DNA of 12,015 nucleotides, taken from the NCBI GenBank assembly GCA_947097615.1, contig CAMURX010000037.1:1-12015 (forward strand), read 5' to 3'. How positions within the stretch are numbered: the stretch's first letter is position 1; each line of letters opens with the position of its first letter. Source of the stretch: an uncultured Neisseria sp. (lineage in GTDB: Bacteria > Pseudomonadota > Gammaproteobacteria > Burkholderiales > Neisseriaceae). The notes beneath the pieces are model-generated. The model ran no database searches, was not told the DNA's origin, and saw only the letters and a program-made list of their open reading frames with translations. Made by a program: the position numbers and the translations under genes. This document shows, piece by piece, positions 5,631 through 11,638 of this stretch.

Positions 5631-7004
5631 TCAGCACTTGGTTTCGGCATTTTTGCGCAGGTAGTACCACCAGTTGATCAGGGCGCAGACGGCGTAAAGC
5701 ACGATAAACGAGTAGAGGGCGGCGTTGACGCTGCCGGTCATTTCGATGGATGTGCCGTAGCTTTTGGGGATCAGGAAGCCGCCGTAGCCTGCGAAGGCGG
5801 CGGTGAAGCCGATAACGGCGGCGGCTTCGCGGATGGCGTCTTTTTCGGCTTCTTCGCGGCTGACCAGCCCTGCGTCGGCGCGTTTTTGGTGGTAGATGTT
5901 GAAAATAATGGGTATCTGCATGAAAGTCGAGCCGTTGCCCAAGCCCGCCAGTGCGAACAGCAGCATGAAGCAGGCGAAGAAGCCCCAGAAGCTGCCGCCG
6001 TTGCCGGATGCGTCGGGCAGGAAGGCGAGTACGCCGAATATGCCGAGTATCATGCCGGTGAAGACGATATTGGTGATTTTCGCGCCGCCGACTTTGTCGG
6101 AAATCCAGCCGCCGAGCGGGCGTACGGCCGCGCCGATCAGGGGGCCGAGGAAGGCGTAACCCAGCGGCATGCCGGGGAACAGGGTTTTGGTGAGCAGGGG
6201 GAAGCCTGCGGAAAAGCCGAGGAAGGAGCCGAAGCAGCCGAGGTAGAGGATGCACATCAGCCAGTTGTGCTTGCGTTTGAAGATGCTGGCCTGGTCTTTA
6301 AAGCTGGCTTTCGCGCTGGCAAGGTCGTTCATGCCGAACCAGGCGGCGATGGAGGAGGCGAGGATGAAGGGTACCCATACGAAACCGGCGTTTTGCAGCC
6401 AGATTTGTTTGCCGCTGTCGGCCAGTATCTGCGGGTTGCCGCCGAGTGCGCCGAAGAGGCCGGCGGTGATGACGAGGGGGACGACGAACTGGACGGCGGA
6501 TACGCCGAGGTTGCCCAAGCCTGCGTTCAAACCCAAAGCCGTGCCTTTTTCGGCGCGGGGGAAGAAGAAGCTGATGTTGGCCATGCTGGACGAAAAATTA
6601 CCGCCGCCGAAGCCGCACAGCAGAGCCAGAATAATCATGGTGCTGTAACTGGTGGTGGGGTCTTGCACGGCGAAGCCGAGGCCGATAGCGGGCAGCAGCA
6701 GGCTGGCGGTGGAGATGGCCGTCCAGCGGCGGCCTCCGAAAATGGGCACCATAAAGGAATAAACGGCGCGCAGGGTGGAGCCGGAAAGGGCGGGCACGGC
6801 GGCGAGCCAGAAGAGCTGGTTTTTGGTGAACTGGAAGCCGATGTTGGGCAGGTTGAGCGTGGCGACGCTCCACACCTGCCACATGGCAAAGGCGAGAAAC
6901 AGGGCGGGGATGGAAATCCACAGGTTTCGTTTGGCAATCTTTTTGCCGGTGGTCTGCCAGAATTGGGGGTCTTCCGGCCGCCAGTCTTGGATAAGGTGGG
7001 ACAT
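5631..7004 (-). CDS. narK: NarK2-type nitrate/nitrite antiporter
   Basis: This 457-residue inner-membrane protein of the major facilitator superfamily has about 12 hydrophobic segments. It resembles E. coli NarK/NarU from its start: DWRPEDPQFWQTTGKKIAKR, NLWISIPALFLAFAMWQVWS and YSFMVPIFGGRRW. Arg79 (STLRAVYSFM) and Arg295 (AAVRPLGGW) align with the two arginines that hold nitrate in NarK (Arg89 and Arg305 in E. coli). The first nitrate signature, GGGNFSSSMANISFFFPRAE (133-152), and the second, AGLGNGSTFMQIP, are intact. Nitrate uptake coupled to nitrite export is the likely role. The ATG has GAGGAG 7 bases upstream. It follows the NarK1-type gene after 259 bp on the same strand. Specificity is inferred from family resemblance. 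Confidence 0.93.
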   Translation of the reverse strand: MSHLIQDWRPEDPQFWQTTGKKIAKRNLWISIPALFLAFAMWQVWSVATLNLPNIGFQFTKNQLFWLAAVPALSGSTLRAVYSFMVPIFGGRRWTAISTASLLLPAIGLGFAVQDPTTSYSTMIILALLCGFGGGNFSSSMANISFFFPRAEKGTALGLNAGLGNLGVSAVQFVVPLVITAGLFGALGGNPQILADSGKQIWLQNAGFVWVPFILASSIAAWFGMNDLASAKASFKDQASIFKRKHNWLMCILYLGCFGSFLGFSAGFPLLTKTLFPGMPLGYAFLGPLIGAAVRPLGGWISDKVGGAKITNIVFTGMILGIFGVLAFLPDASGNGGSFWGFFACFMLLFALAGLGNGSTFMQIPIIFNIYHQKRADAGLVSREEAEKDAIREAAAVIGFTAAFAGYGGFLIPKSYGTSIEMTGSVNAALYSFIVLYAVCALINWWYYLRKNAETKC

Positions 7005-7047
7005 GGGTTTTCTCCTCGGGGAGGGTTGGAATGGGGTTGGTGGTTTT

Positions 7048-7257
7048 TTCAGACGGCCTGTGTTGCGTTTCAGGCTGCCTTTGGTTTTCAGGTAGCCTTT
7101 GGGGTTTCAGGCCGTCTGAAAACGGGGTTTTTCCGTTGCCGTCATTCCCGCGCAGGCGGGAATCTTGTTTGGCTGCAAGTGGCGTTGCCTGCCTTACAGG
7201 TCGTCTGAAAGCACATCAGGCAGCCTGAAAAACCGTTTTTCCGGTTTCAGGCTGCCT
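7048..7257. repeat. Cluster of seven DUS in four dialects between the two narK genes
   Basis: Exact words present are AG-DUS (7048-7059 minus, 7109-7120 plus), AGGCAGCCTGAA (7069-7080 minus, 7218-7229 plus, 7246-7257 minus), AGGCTACCTGAA (7087-7098 minus, the Eikenella-type DUS) and AGGTCGTCTGAA (7198-7209 plus, the N. mucosa-type DUS). The pair 7218-7229 and 7246-7257 forms a stem of at least 13 bp ending 7 bases after the stop of the upstream NarK1-type gene and is the probable terminator. No gene is visible in 7005-7263. Confidence 0.8.
7144..7163. repeat. dRS3 repeat, reverse orientation
   Basis: ATTCCCGCGCAGGCGGGAAT fits ATTCCC-N8-GGGAAT and is the exact reverse complement of the dRS3 at 139-158, including the flanking CCGTC (GACGG on the other strand). 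Confidence 0.85.
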
Positions 7258-7263
7258 TGCTGT

Positions 7264-8493
7264 TTACTGCCCGCGATTGGGTTTGAAAGAAAAGTGCATC
7301 CAAATCAGGGATACGCACACAGTGCCGTAGAGCAGCATAAAGGCGGTGGAGCGGATGCCGGTGTAGTCCAGCAGGATGCCGAACATAATCGGCAGCAGGA
7401 AACCGCCCAAACCGCCCGCCAGGCCGACCACGCCGGAGACTGCGCCAATGTTATCGGGGTAGTCGTTGGCCACGAATTTGAACACCGAAGCCTTACCCAC
7501 TGCCATGGCGATGCCGGCGGTAAACATCAGAATCGTGAACACCACCACGTTCAGCCCGATATGGAAGCTCTGCGCGCCTTTGGTGCTGGCAACCACAAAA
7601 TCAGTTTGCGGGTAAGACAGGATAAAGAAACACACCCACAGCACCCACATCACATACCAGGTAACTTTATACGCGCCGAATTTGTCGGACAGCCAGCCGC
7701 CCAGCGCGCGCAACACGCCGCCCGGCAGCGAGAAGCAGGCCGCCAAAAGCGCGGCGGTTTGCAGGCTCATGCCGTATTCGCCGATGTAGTAGTGGGTCAT
7801 CCACAGCGCGAGGCCGACGTAACCGCCGAACACCACCGAGTAATACTGGCTGTAACGCAGCACGCCGGGGTCTTTCATCAGCGCGAGCTGCTCTTTGATG
7901 CTCACTTTGGAATCGACCAGATGTTTCGGGTCGTGATAGCTGGTGAACCAAAACAAAACGGCCGTTGCCAGCATAATCGCCGCGTACACGTTGGGTACAA
8001 TCAGCCACGAGCCGCCCGCCGCCGCAATCAATACCGGTGCAAGGAGCTTGTTAACCGCACTGCCTGCATTGCCCGCGCCGAACACGCCCATCGCCAAACC
8101 CTGCTGCTCTTTGGAAAACCAGCGGGCGACATAGGGCGTGCCCACCGAAAACGAGCCGCCCGCCAAACCCATCACCAAACCGATGGCGAGAAACTGCCAG
8201 TATTCGGTGGCATACTGCATCAGAAAAATAAACGGCACGCTTACCAGCATCAGCACAAACAGCACGATGCGGCCGCCGAATTTGTCGGTGAGAATCCCCA
8301 GCGGCACACGCACCAGCGAGCCGGAAAGCACGGGGATGGCGGTAAGGATGCCGAACTGCGCCTCCGTCAGCCCGAGCTGTTTCTGAATCGGTACGCCGAT
8401 TACCGCCAGCATCATCCAAATCATAAAGCACACGGTAAACGACACCGTGCTGGACACCAGCACCGAATAGCGTTTGTAGTTTTCGGATTTCAT
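7264..8493 (-). CDS. narK1: NarK1-type nitrate/proton symporter
   Basis: This 409-residue major facilitator protein has about 12 membrane segments and no large loops, in the inner membrane. It belongs to the NarK1/NasA branch: SGSLVRVPLGILTDKFGG (Arg62 in membrane segment 2), the first nitrate signature GLAGGSFSVGTPYVARWF (109-126), GNAGSAVNKLLAPV, GGVLRALGGWLSDKFGAYK with Arg262, and a glycine-rich second signature VSGVVGLAGGLGGFLLP. It likely imports nitrate with protons, useful before nitrite has built up. The start at 8493 is preferred over an upstream in-frame ATG at 8601 because AAAGGA lies 8 bases before it and the extra 36 residues are basic and family-unlike. It leads the pair with the NarK2-type gene, the order found in the fused NarK of Paracoccus. 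Confidence 0.92.
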   Translation of the reverse strand: MKSENYKRYSVLVSSTVSFTVCFMIWMMLAVIGVPIQKQLGLTEAQFGILTAIPVLSGSLVRVPLGILTDKFGGRIVLFVLMLVSVPFIFLMQYATEYWQFLAIGLVMGLAGGSFSVGTPYVARWFSKEQQGLAMGVFGAGNAGSAVNKLLAPVLIAAAGGSWLIVPNVYAAIMLATAVLFWFTSYHDPKHLVDSKVSIKEQLALMKDPGVLRYSQYYSVVFGGYVGLALWMTHYYIGEYGMSLQTAALLAACFSLPGGVLRALGGWLSDKFGAYKVTWYVMWVLWVCFFILSYPQTDFVVASTKGAQSFHIGLNVVVFTILMFTAGIAMAVGKASVFKFVANDYPDNIGAVSGVVGLAGGLGGFLLPIMFGILLDYTGIRSTAFMLLYGTVCVSLIWMHFSFKPNRGQ

Positions 8494-8734
8494 TTCCGAT
8501 TTCCTTTGTTTGATTAAACGGGTTTTGCGACAAATCAACCGCTTGCGGCACGCACCCCGCCTTGCGCGGAAAATGTGCCATACCAGACGGCATATCCCCA
8601 TTCTATGCGCCGTCCCGCGAAAAAATCAGTTGCCCTAATGCGGAAACCACCCTACCCGAAAGGAGTAGCGCGGCTAACCCTTTTGTATCCGATTGGCACT
8701 ATCGTTTGCCCGAGTCGGGGGAAAAGGCAAAAAA
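8494..8734 (-). promoter_or_regulatory. Leader and presumed promoter region of the narK pair
   Basis: No gene is visible. On the minus strand a possible promoter is CTGATT (8624-8629), an 18-bp spacer and TAGAAT (8600-8605), which would give a leader of about 100 bases. Further upstream CTACTCC-TTTC-GGGTAG (about 8653-8669) is a small dyad loosely like a pair of NarL/NarP heptamers but with the wrong spacing. None of these is strong. Nitrate or oxygen control would be expected for such genes. Confidence 0.3.
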
Positions 8735-8774
8735 AGGCCGTCTGAAAACGGGACTTTTCGTTTTCAGACGGCCT
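8735..8774 (-). terminator. Strong DUS-based intrinsic terminator
   Basis: AGGCCGTCTGAAAACG (8735-8750) and CGTTTTCAGACGGCCT (8759-8774) form a perfect 16-bp stem with an 8-base loop. On the minus strand a run of seven T follows directly, so it is a textbook intrinsic terminator for transcription arriving from the broken gene at 8859-9246. It insulates the narK region. Confidence 0.85.
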
Positions 8775-8858
8775 CTCAAAGGGTACAGAACACGTGCGTT
8801 GCCGGGTGATACACCCTGTCCATGCACGCTGCGCTTGCTTGGATATAGGTGGGTTGGT

Positions 8859-9246
8859 TTAAGGCTTTAAGATTTCGCGCAGTTTGTTGAGGTCTTGTTT
8901 GAAGTAGCTTTGTTTTTCGCCGCCGGCTTGGTCGGTGAGTTCCAGCATATCGGGTTTGCCGTTCCACAGCAGCATACGCGCTTTGGCGGTGCTGGTTTTG
9001 CCGATTTAGGATTTGTCTTGTTGGGTGGGCTCGTTGTCGCGGGTGGTGGAAAAATCGGTGATGCGTTGGCTGAAGGTTTGTGTTTTTTCGTTAAATTGCC
9101 ATGTGAATTGTTGTCTCATTTTCAGGCTGCCTTTGGGATTGGGTTTCCGCTTTGGTTGGCTTGGCGGCTTTGGGCGCGGCAAGGGCGGAGGCAGCGAGGG
9201 CGAGCGATGCGGTAAGCAGGGCGGTGGTTAGGATGTTGCGGGGCAT
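8859..9246 (-). pseudogene. Broken gene for a small exported protein
   Basis: Read on the minus strand, an ATG at 9246 opens a clear signal peptide (MPRNILTTALLTASLALAAS, then ALAA before PK) and about 40 codons. A DUS (9121-9132) follows and the frame closes at 9091. The rest of the protein continues in a neighbouring frame from an ATG at 9119: RQQFTWQFNEKTQTFSQRI, a stop codon TAA at 9006-9008, then without frame change TAKARMLLWNGKPDMLELTD and SYFKQDLNKLREILKP before a final TAA at 8859. The total is one base over a multiple of three, so one frameshift (probably in the A-run of the DUS) and one nonsense mutation would restore about 128 residues. I do not recognise the family. A sequencing error could explain one lesion but hardly both. 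A terminator follows at 8735-8774. Confidence 0.7.
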
Positions 9247-9275
9247 AAGGTTTCTTTGTGGGTTTTTGTGGATTG

Positions 9276-9315
9276 AGGCAGCCTGAAAACGGTATTTCTT
9301 GTTTTCAGGCTGCCT
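9276..9315 (-). terminator. DUS hairpin after the nitroreductase gene
   Basis: AGGCAGCCTGAAAAC (9276-9290) and GTTTTCAGGCTGCCT (9301-9315) form a perfect 15-bp stem with a 10-base loop, 11 bases after the nitroreductase stop. No T-tract follows. Both arms are exact AGGCAGCCTGAA-type DUS. Confidence 0.6.
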
Positions 9316-9326
9316 TGGGCTGGAAT

Positions 9327-9995
9327 TTACTCCAACCAAGTTACCACGTCTTCCATGGGCTTGCGCGCTTTGGGGGCGATGTCTTGGGCGCGGTAGCCAA
9401 AGGTTACGGCAACGGATACGCCCCATTCGGCGGGGTCAAACGCGCCTGTTTCGGCGAGGGTGCGGTTCATTTCGTCGTAGTTGAAACCTTCAATCGGGCA
9501 GCTGTCGATGCCGATGAGCGCCGCGCCTGTCATCATGTTGGCAAGGGCGATATAGGTTTGTTTGCTGCACCAGTCAAACAAGGCGCGCTCGTTATCAAGC
9601 AGGTGGGCATCGTCGGCTTGGAAGCTGTGGTATTTGGCGAGGGTTTTGCCGATGGCTTCGGGGTCGGTGATGCCGCGGCGCCGGATGCCGTCCAGCATAA
9701 AGGGGCTGTCGTAGCGGGCGTTTTTCTTGGCAAGGATGACGACGATGTGGCTGGCGGTATCCAGCGTGGCGGCCATACCCCATGCGAAGGGTTTGAGTTT
9801 TTGGCGCAGCTCGGGGTTTTGCACCACGAGAAACTGCCACGGCTCGCTGCCCACGGAGCTGGGGGAGAGGCGGGCGAGTTCTAAAATATAGTTGAAATCT
9901 TCGGCGCTGATTTTGCGGTCGGGGTCGTAGTGGCGGCAGGATTTGCGGTATTGGAAGGCGGAGAGGATTTGGGCGGGAGTGAAGAATGTGGTCAT
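9327..9995 (-). CDS. Nitroreductase family NAD(P)H-dependent flavin oxidoreductase
   Basis: This 222-residue cytoplasmic protein spans a complete nitroreductase (FMN-binding) domain. Typical features in order are FQYRKSCRHYDPDRKIS (14-30, phosphate-binding arginines), LARLSPSSVGSEPWQFLVV (40-58, FMN site), GAALIGIDSCPIEGF (157-171) and the C-terminal AVTFGYRAQD. Members use FMN and NAD(P)H to reduce nitro compounds, quinones or flavins; its length and sequence recall the H. influenzae HI1278-type group. The substrate cannot be told from sequence. The ATG has AAGGA 7 bases upstream and a TATAAT box lies nearby. The gene stands alone, divergent from moaCDE. Proximity to nitrate genes does not imply a role with nitrate. 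Confidence 0.92.
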   Translation of the reverse strand: MTTFFTPAQILSAFQYRKSCRHYDPDRKISAEDFNYILELARLSPSSVGSEPWQFLVVQNPELRQKLKPFAWGMAATLDTASHIVVILAKKNARYDSPFMLDGIRRRGITDPEAIGKTLAKYHSFQADDAHLLDNERALFDWCSKQTYIALANMMTGAALIGIDSCPIEGFNYDEMNRTLAETGAFDPAEWGVSVAVTFGYRAQDIAPKARKPMEDVVTWLE

Positions 9996-10028
9996 GGTGG
10001 TTTCCTTTTTGGGGGGTGAAAAGAGGGG

Positions 10029-10058
10029 ATTATAGTGATTTTTTCAGGTCGGATTTAC
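10029..10058 (-). promoter_or_regulatory. Candidate promoter of the nitroreductase gene
   Basis: On the minus strand a perfect TATAAT (10029-10034) lies 34 bases upstream of the ATG, with a poor -35 (GTAAAT or TAAATC at about 10052-10058) at 17-18 bp. The transcript would start near 10022, giving a leader of about 27 bases that includes the AAGGA site. Confidence 0.4.
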
Positions 10059-10110
10059 CTTCAATAGCAAGAGAACGCCTCGGCGGCGCACGTATCCTCC
10101 GCCGCTGCAC

Positions 10111-10151
10111 AGGCCGTCTGAAAACCCAGCTTCCCGCTTTTCAGACGGCCT
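10111..10151. repeat. DUS inverted pair between the nitroreductase and moaC
   Basis: AGGCCGTCTGAAAA (10111-10124) and TTTTCAGACGGCCT (10138-10151) form a perfect 14-bp stem with a 13-base loop; three more T follow on the plus strand. It lies upstream of both divergent genes, so it would act as an insulator for plus-strand transcription entering moaC rather than as the end of a gene. Confidence 0.7.
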
Positions 10152-10164
10152 TTTCCCGCCGCAC

Positions 10165-10193
10165 TTGCCAGCGCGGGGCAAAGTCTGCATGAT
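10165..10193 (+). promoter_or_regulatory. Candidate promoter of moaCDE
   Basis: TTGCCA (10165-10170), a 17-bp spacer and CATGAT (10188-10193) resemble a sigma-70 promoter, just downstream of the DUS hairpin. The transcript would begin near 10200, about 30 bases before the moaC ATG. The match at -10 is four of six. Confidence 0.35.
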
Positions 10194-10230
10194 GCGTCGT
10201 TTTTTGCATTCCGTCCCGAAAGGAAACCCC

Positions 10231-10704
10231 ATGTCCCTCACCCATTTGGACGACCAGGGCAAAAGCCGCATGGTCGATGTCGGCGAAAAAGCCGTAACCC
10301 GCCGCGTGGCCGTGGCGGGCGGGCGCGTTGTGTTCCCGCCCGAGGTTTACGCGCAGATTCAGGCGGCCAACGGGCAGACCGCCAAAGGCGCGGTTGCCGA
10401 AGTCGCCCGCATCGCCGGCATTATGGCCGCCAAAAACACCGCGTCGCTGATTCCGATGTGCCACCCGATGATGCTCGAACGCTGCAAACTCGAATTTGAA
10501 TACGACGACGCGTCATGCAGCCTGAACATCACCGCCGAAGCCGCCGTTACCCACAAAACCGGCGTGGAAATGGAAGCCCTCACCGCCGTAAGCGTGGCCG
10601 CGCTTACCGTGTACGATATGACCAAAGCCCTCAGCCACGACATCGAAATCCAAGATGTGCGCCTGCTGCACAAAACCGGAGGCAAACATGACTTCACCCG
10701 CTGA
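10231..10704 (+). CDS. moaC: Cyclic pyranopterin monophosphate synthase MoaC
   Basis: This 157-residue protein acts directly after MoaA, rearranging 3',8-cyclo-GTP to cyclic pyranopterin monophosphate. Family motifs are complete: RMVDVGEKAVTRRVA near the N-terminus, KGAVAEVARIAGIMAAKNTA (52-71), SLIPMCHP (72-79), THKTGVEMEALTAVSVAALT and VYDMTKAL with Asp129 and Lys132, which match the catalytic Asp and Lys of E. coli MoaC. The ATG at 10231 is preferred over in-frame upstream starts because AAAGGA lies 7 bases before it and family homology begins here. A near-match DUS (ATGCAGCCTGAA, about 10515) is inside the gene. Its last 17 bases overlap moaD. Confidence 0.96.
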   Translation: MSLTHLDDQGKSRMVDVGEKAVTRRVAVAGGRVVFPPEVYAQIQAANGQTAKGAVAEVARIAGIMAAKNTASLIPMCHPMMLERCKLEFEYDDASCSLNITAEAAVTHKTGVEMEALTAVSVAALTVYDMTKALSHDIEIQDVRLLHKTGGKHDFTR

Positions 10705-10942
10705 AATCCAAATCCTGTATTTCGCCGCCCTGCGCGAAACGGCAGGCAAAGAGGGCGAAACCATCGCCCTGCCCAACAGCGCGACCGCCGCATCCGTTTA
10801 CGCGCAACTGGCCGCGCAATACGGCTTCACCCTGCCGCAGGAGCGGCTGCGCTGCGCGGTCAACCACCAGTTTGCCGCGTGGGAAACCGCCCTGAACGCG
10901 GGCGACATCCTCGCCTTTATCCCGCCCGTTGCCGGAGGTTGA
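10688..10942 (+). CDS. moaD: Molybdopterin synthase sulphur carrier subunit MoaD
   Basis: This 84-residue ubiquitin-fold protein carries sulphur as a C-terminal thiocarboxylate for molybdopterin synthase. Evidence is its length, the N-terminal ILYFAALRETAG, the DILAFIPPVAGG ending with the essential Gly-Gly, and its place between moaC and moaE. The ATG is set by GGAGG 5 bases upstream, inside the end of moaC, with which it overlaps by 17 bases. An adenylating partner (MoeB) is not in the window. Confidence 0.96.
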   Translation: MTSPAEIQILYFAALRETAGKEGETIALPNSATAASVYAQLAAQYGFTLPQERLRCAVNHQFAAWETALNAGDILAFIPPVAGG

Positions 10943-10943
10943 A

Positions 10944-11378
10944 ATGTTTGCGCTGACCGAATCTCCCATTGATGCCGCTGCCCTGCGCGAGCGGCTGCTC
11001 GGCAACGAAAACTGCGGCGCGTTCAACTGCTTCGAAGGCTGGGTGCGCCGCCAAAACGAAGGCAGCCGCGTCGATTATCTGGTGTATAGCGTGTACCGCG
11101 AACTCGCGCTCAACGCAGGTAACGAAGTCATCGCCGAAGCCAAACGCCACTTCGCCATCGCCGATGCTATCTGCGTGCACCGCTACGGCCGCTTGGAAGT
11201 GGGCGAAATGGCCGTTTGGGTCGGCGTGGCCGCCGGACACCGAGACGCGGGTTTTGCCGCCTGCCGCTTTATTATCGATACCGTCAAAGCCCAAGTGCCG
11301 ATTTGGAAAGAAGAGTTTTACACCGGCCAAAGCCAAAGCGCGTGGTTGGCCAACCCCGAATCGCACGGCGCACGGTAA
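10944..11378 (+). CDS. moaE: Molybdopterin synthase catalytic subunit MoaE
   Basis: This 144-residue protein pairs with MoaD and transfers two sulphurs to cyclic pyranopterin monophosphate, giving molybdopterin. The signatures GAFNCFEGWVRRQNEG (25-40), HRYGRLEVGEMAVWVGVAAG followed by HR (79-100) and VKAQVPIWKEEFY (114-126) are typical; Lys115 and Lys122 match the two active-site lysines of E. coli MoaE (Lys119 and Lys126). The ATG at 10944 follows the moaD stop by one base, and GGAGG at 10934-10938, inside the moaD end, is its ribosome binding site, so moaD and moaE are translationally coupled. The stop overlaps another ATG (TAATG) that opens a short frame into the following repeat. Confidence 0.96.
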   Translation: MFALTESPIDAAALRERLLGNENCGAFNCFEGWVRRQNEGSRVDYLVYSVYRELALNAGNEVIAEAKRHFAIADAICVHRYGRLEVGEMAVWVGVAAGHRDAGFAACRFIIDTVKAQVPIWKEEFYTGQSQSAWLANPESHGAR

Positions 11379-11389
11379 TGGCCGGAAAA

Positions 11390-11493
11390 TATAGTGGGCC
11401 AACACAAAAATCTACGGCCTTGCTGCGCCTTGCCGTATTGCTCATACTGTCTGCGGCTTGCTGCCTTGTATCTTTTCATGTTGGCTCACTATA
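11390..11493. mobile_element. Correia repeat-enclosed element (CREE), 104-bp form, variant ends
   Basis: TATAGTGGGCCAACACAAAA on the left and its inverted counterpart ending CACTATA on the right match at 19 of 24 end positions, with TA at each tip. Inside, ACTGTCTGCGGCTTGCTGCC and the CCTTGC-CGTATTG stretch follow the Correia element core (compare the classical GACAGTAC and AAGGCGACGAAGCCGCAGAC). The length of 104 bp equals the known short class. Classical ends read TATAGTGGATTAA; here ATTAA is replaced by GCCAA. Correia elements are MITEs that can bring outward promoters and RNase III sites. It lies 11 bp after moaE and upstream of rng. Confidence 0.85.
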
Positions 11494-11535
11494 GTCTCCG
11501 CCGGCATTCCAAACCCATCCCGGCTTCCCCAAAAC

Positions 11536-11576
11536 GGCCGTCTGAAATCAAGCCGCGCATACTTTTTCAGACGGCC
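11536..11576 (+). terminator. DUS hairpin between moaE and rng
   Basis: GGCCGTCTGAAA (11536-11547) pairs with TTTCAGACGGCC (11565-11576) over a 17-base loop. The right arm is an exact AG-DUS, the left arm has C instead of A at its first base. A second exact AG-DUS follows at 11586-11597. This is the probable terminator of moaCDE, about 160 bases after moaE; the sequence after the stem is C/T-rich without a T-tract. Confidence 0.5.
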
Positions 11577-11638
11577 TCCCTCCTTTTCAGACGGCCTGCC
11601 GTTTCGGTATCATGGCGGCTTCGCAAAGAAAGCACATC

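Noticed and set aside
5451..7208. Long plus-strand open frame opposite narK2
   Set aside because: It lies antisense to a fully recognisable NarK protein, is Gly/Ala/Glu-rich low-complexity as expected from high GC third positions, starts inside the REPIN-like repeat and has no ribosome binding site.
7165..8517. Long plus-strand open frame opposite the NarK1-type gene
   Set aside because: It mirrors the whole of a clear transporter gene, its His/Arg/Gln-rich product has no recognisable domain, and it crosses DUS repeats at its start.
8525..8538. FNR-like site (minus strand TTGATTTGTCGCAA) upstream of the NarK1-type gene
   Set aside because: Only one half-site is good and the centre is 38 bases from the start codon, so a -41.5 position would put the transcript start at the ATG itself.
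10152..10230. Moco riboswitch in the moaC leader
   Set aside because: The leader is short once the DUS hairpin and the candidate promoter are set aside, and I see no extended conserved fold.
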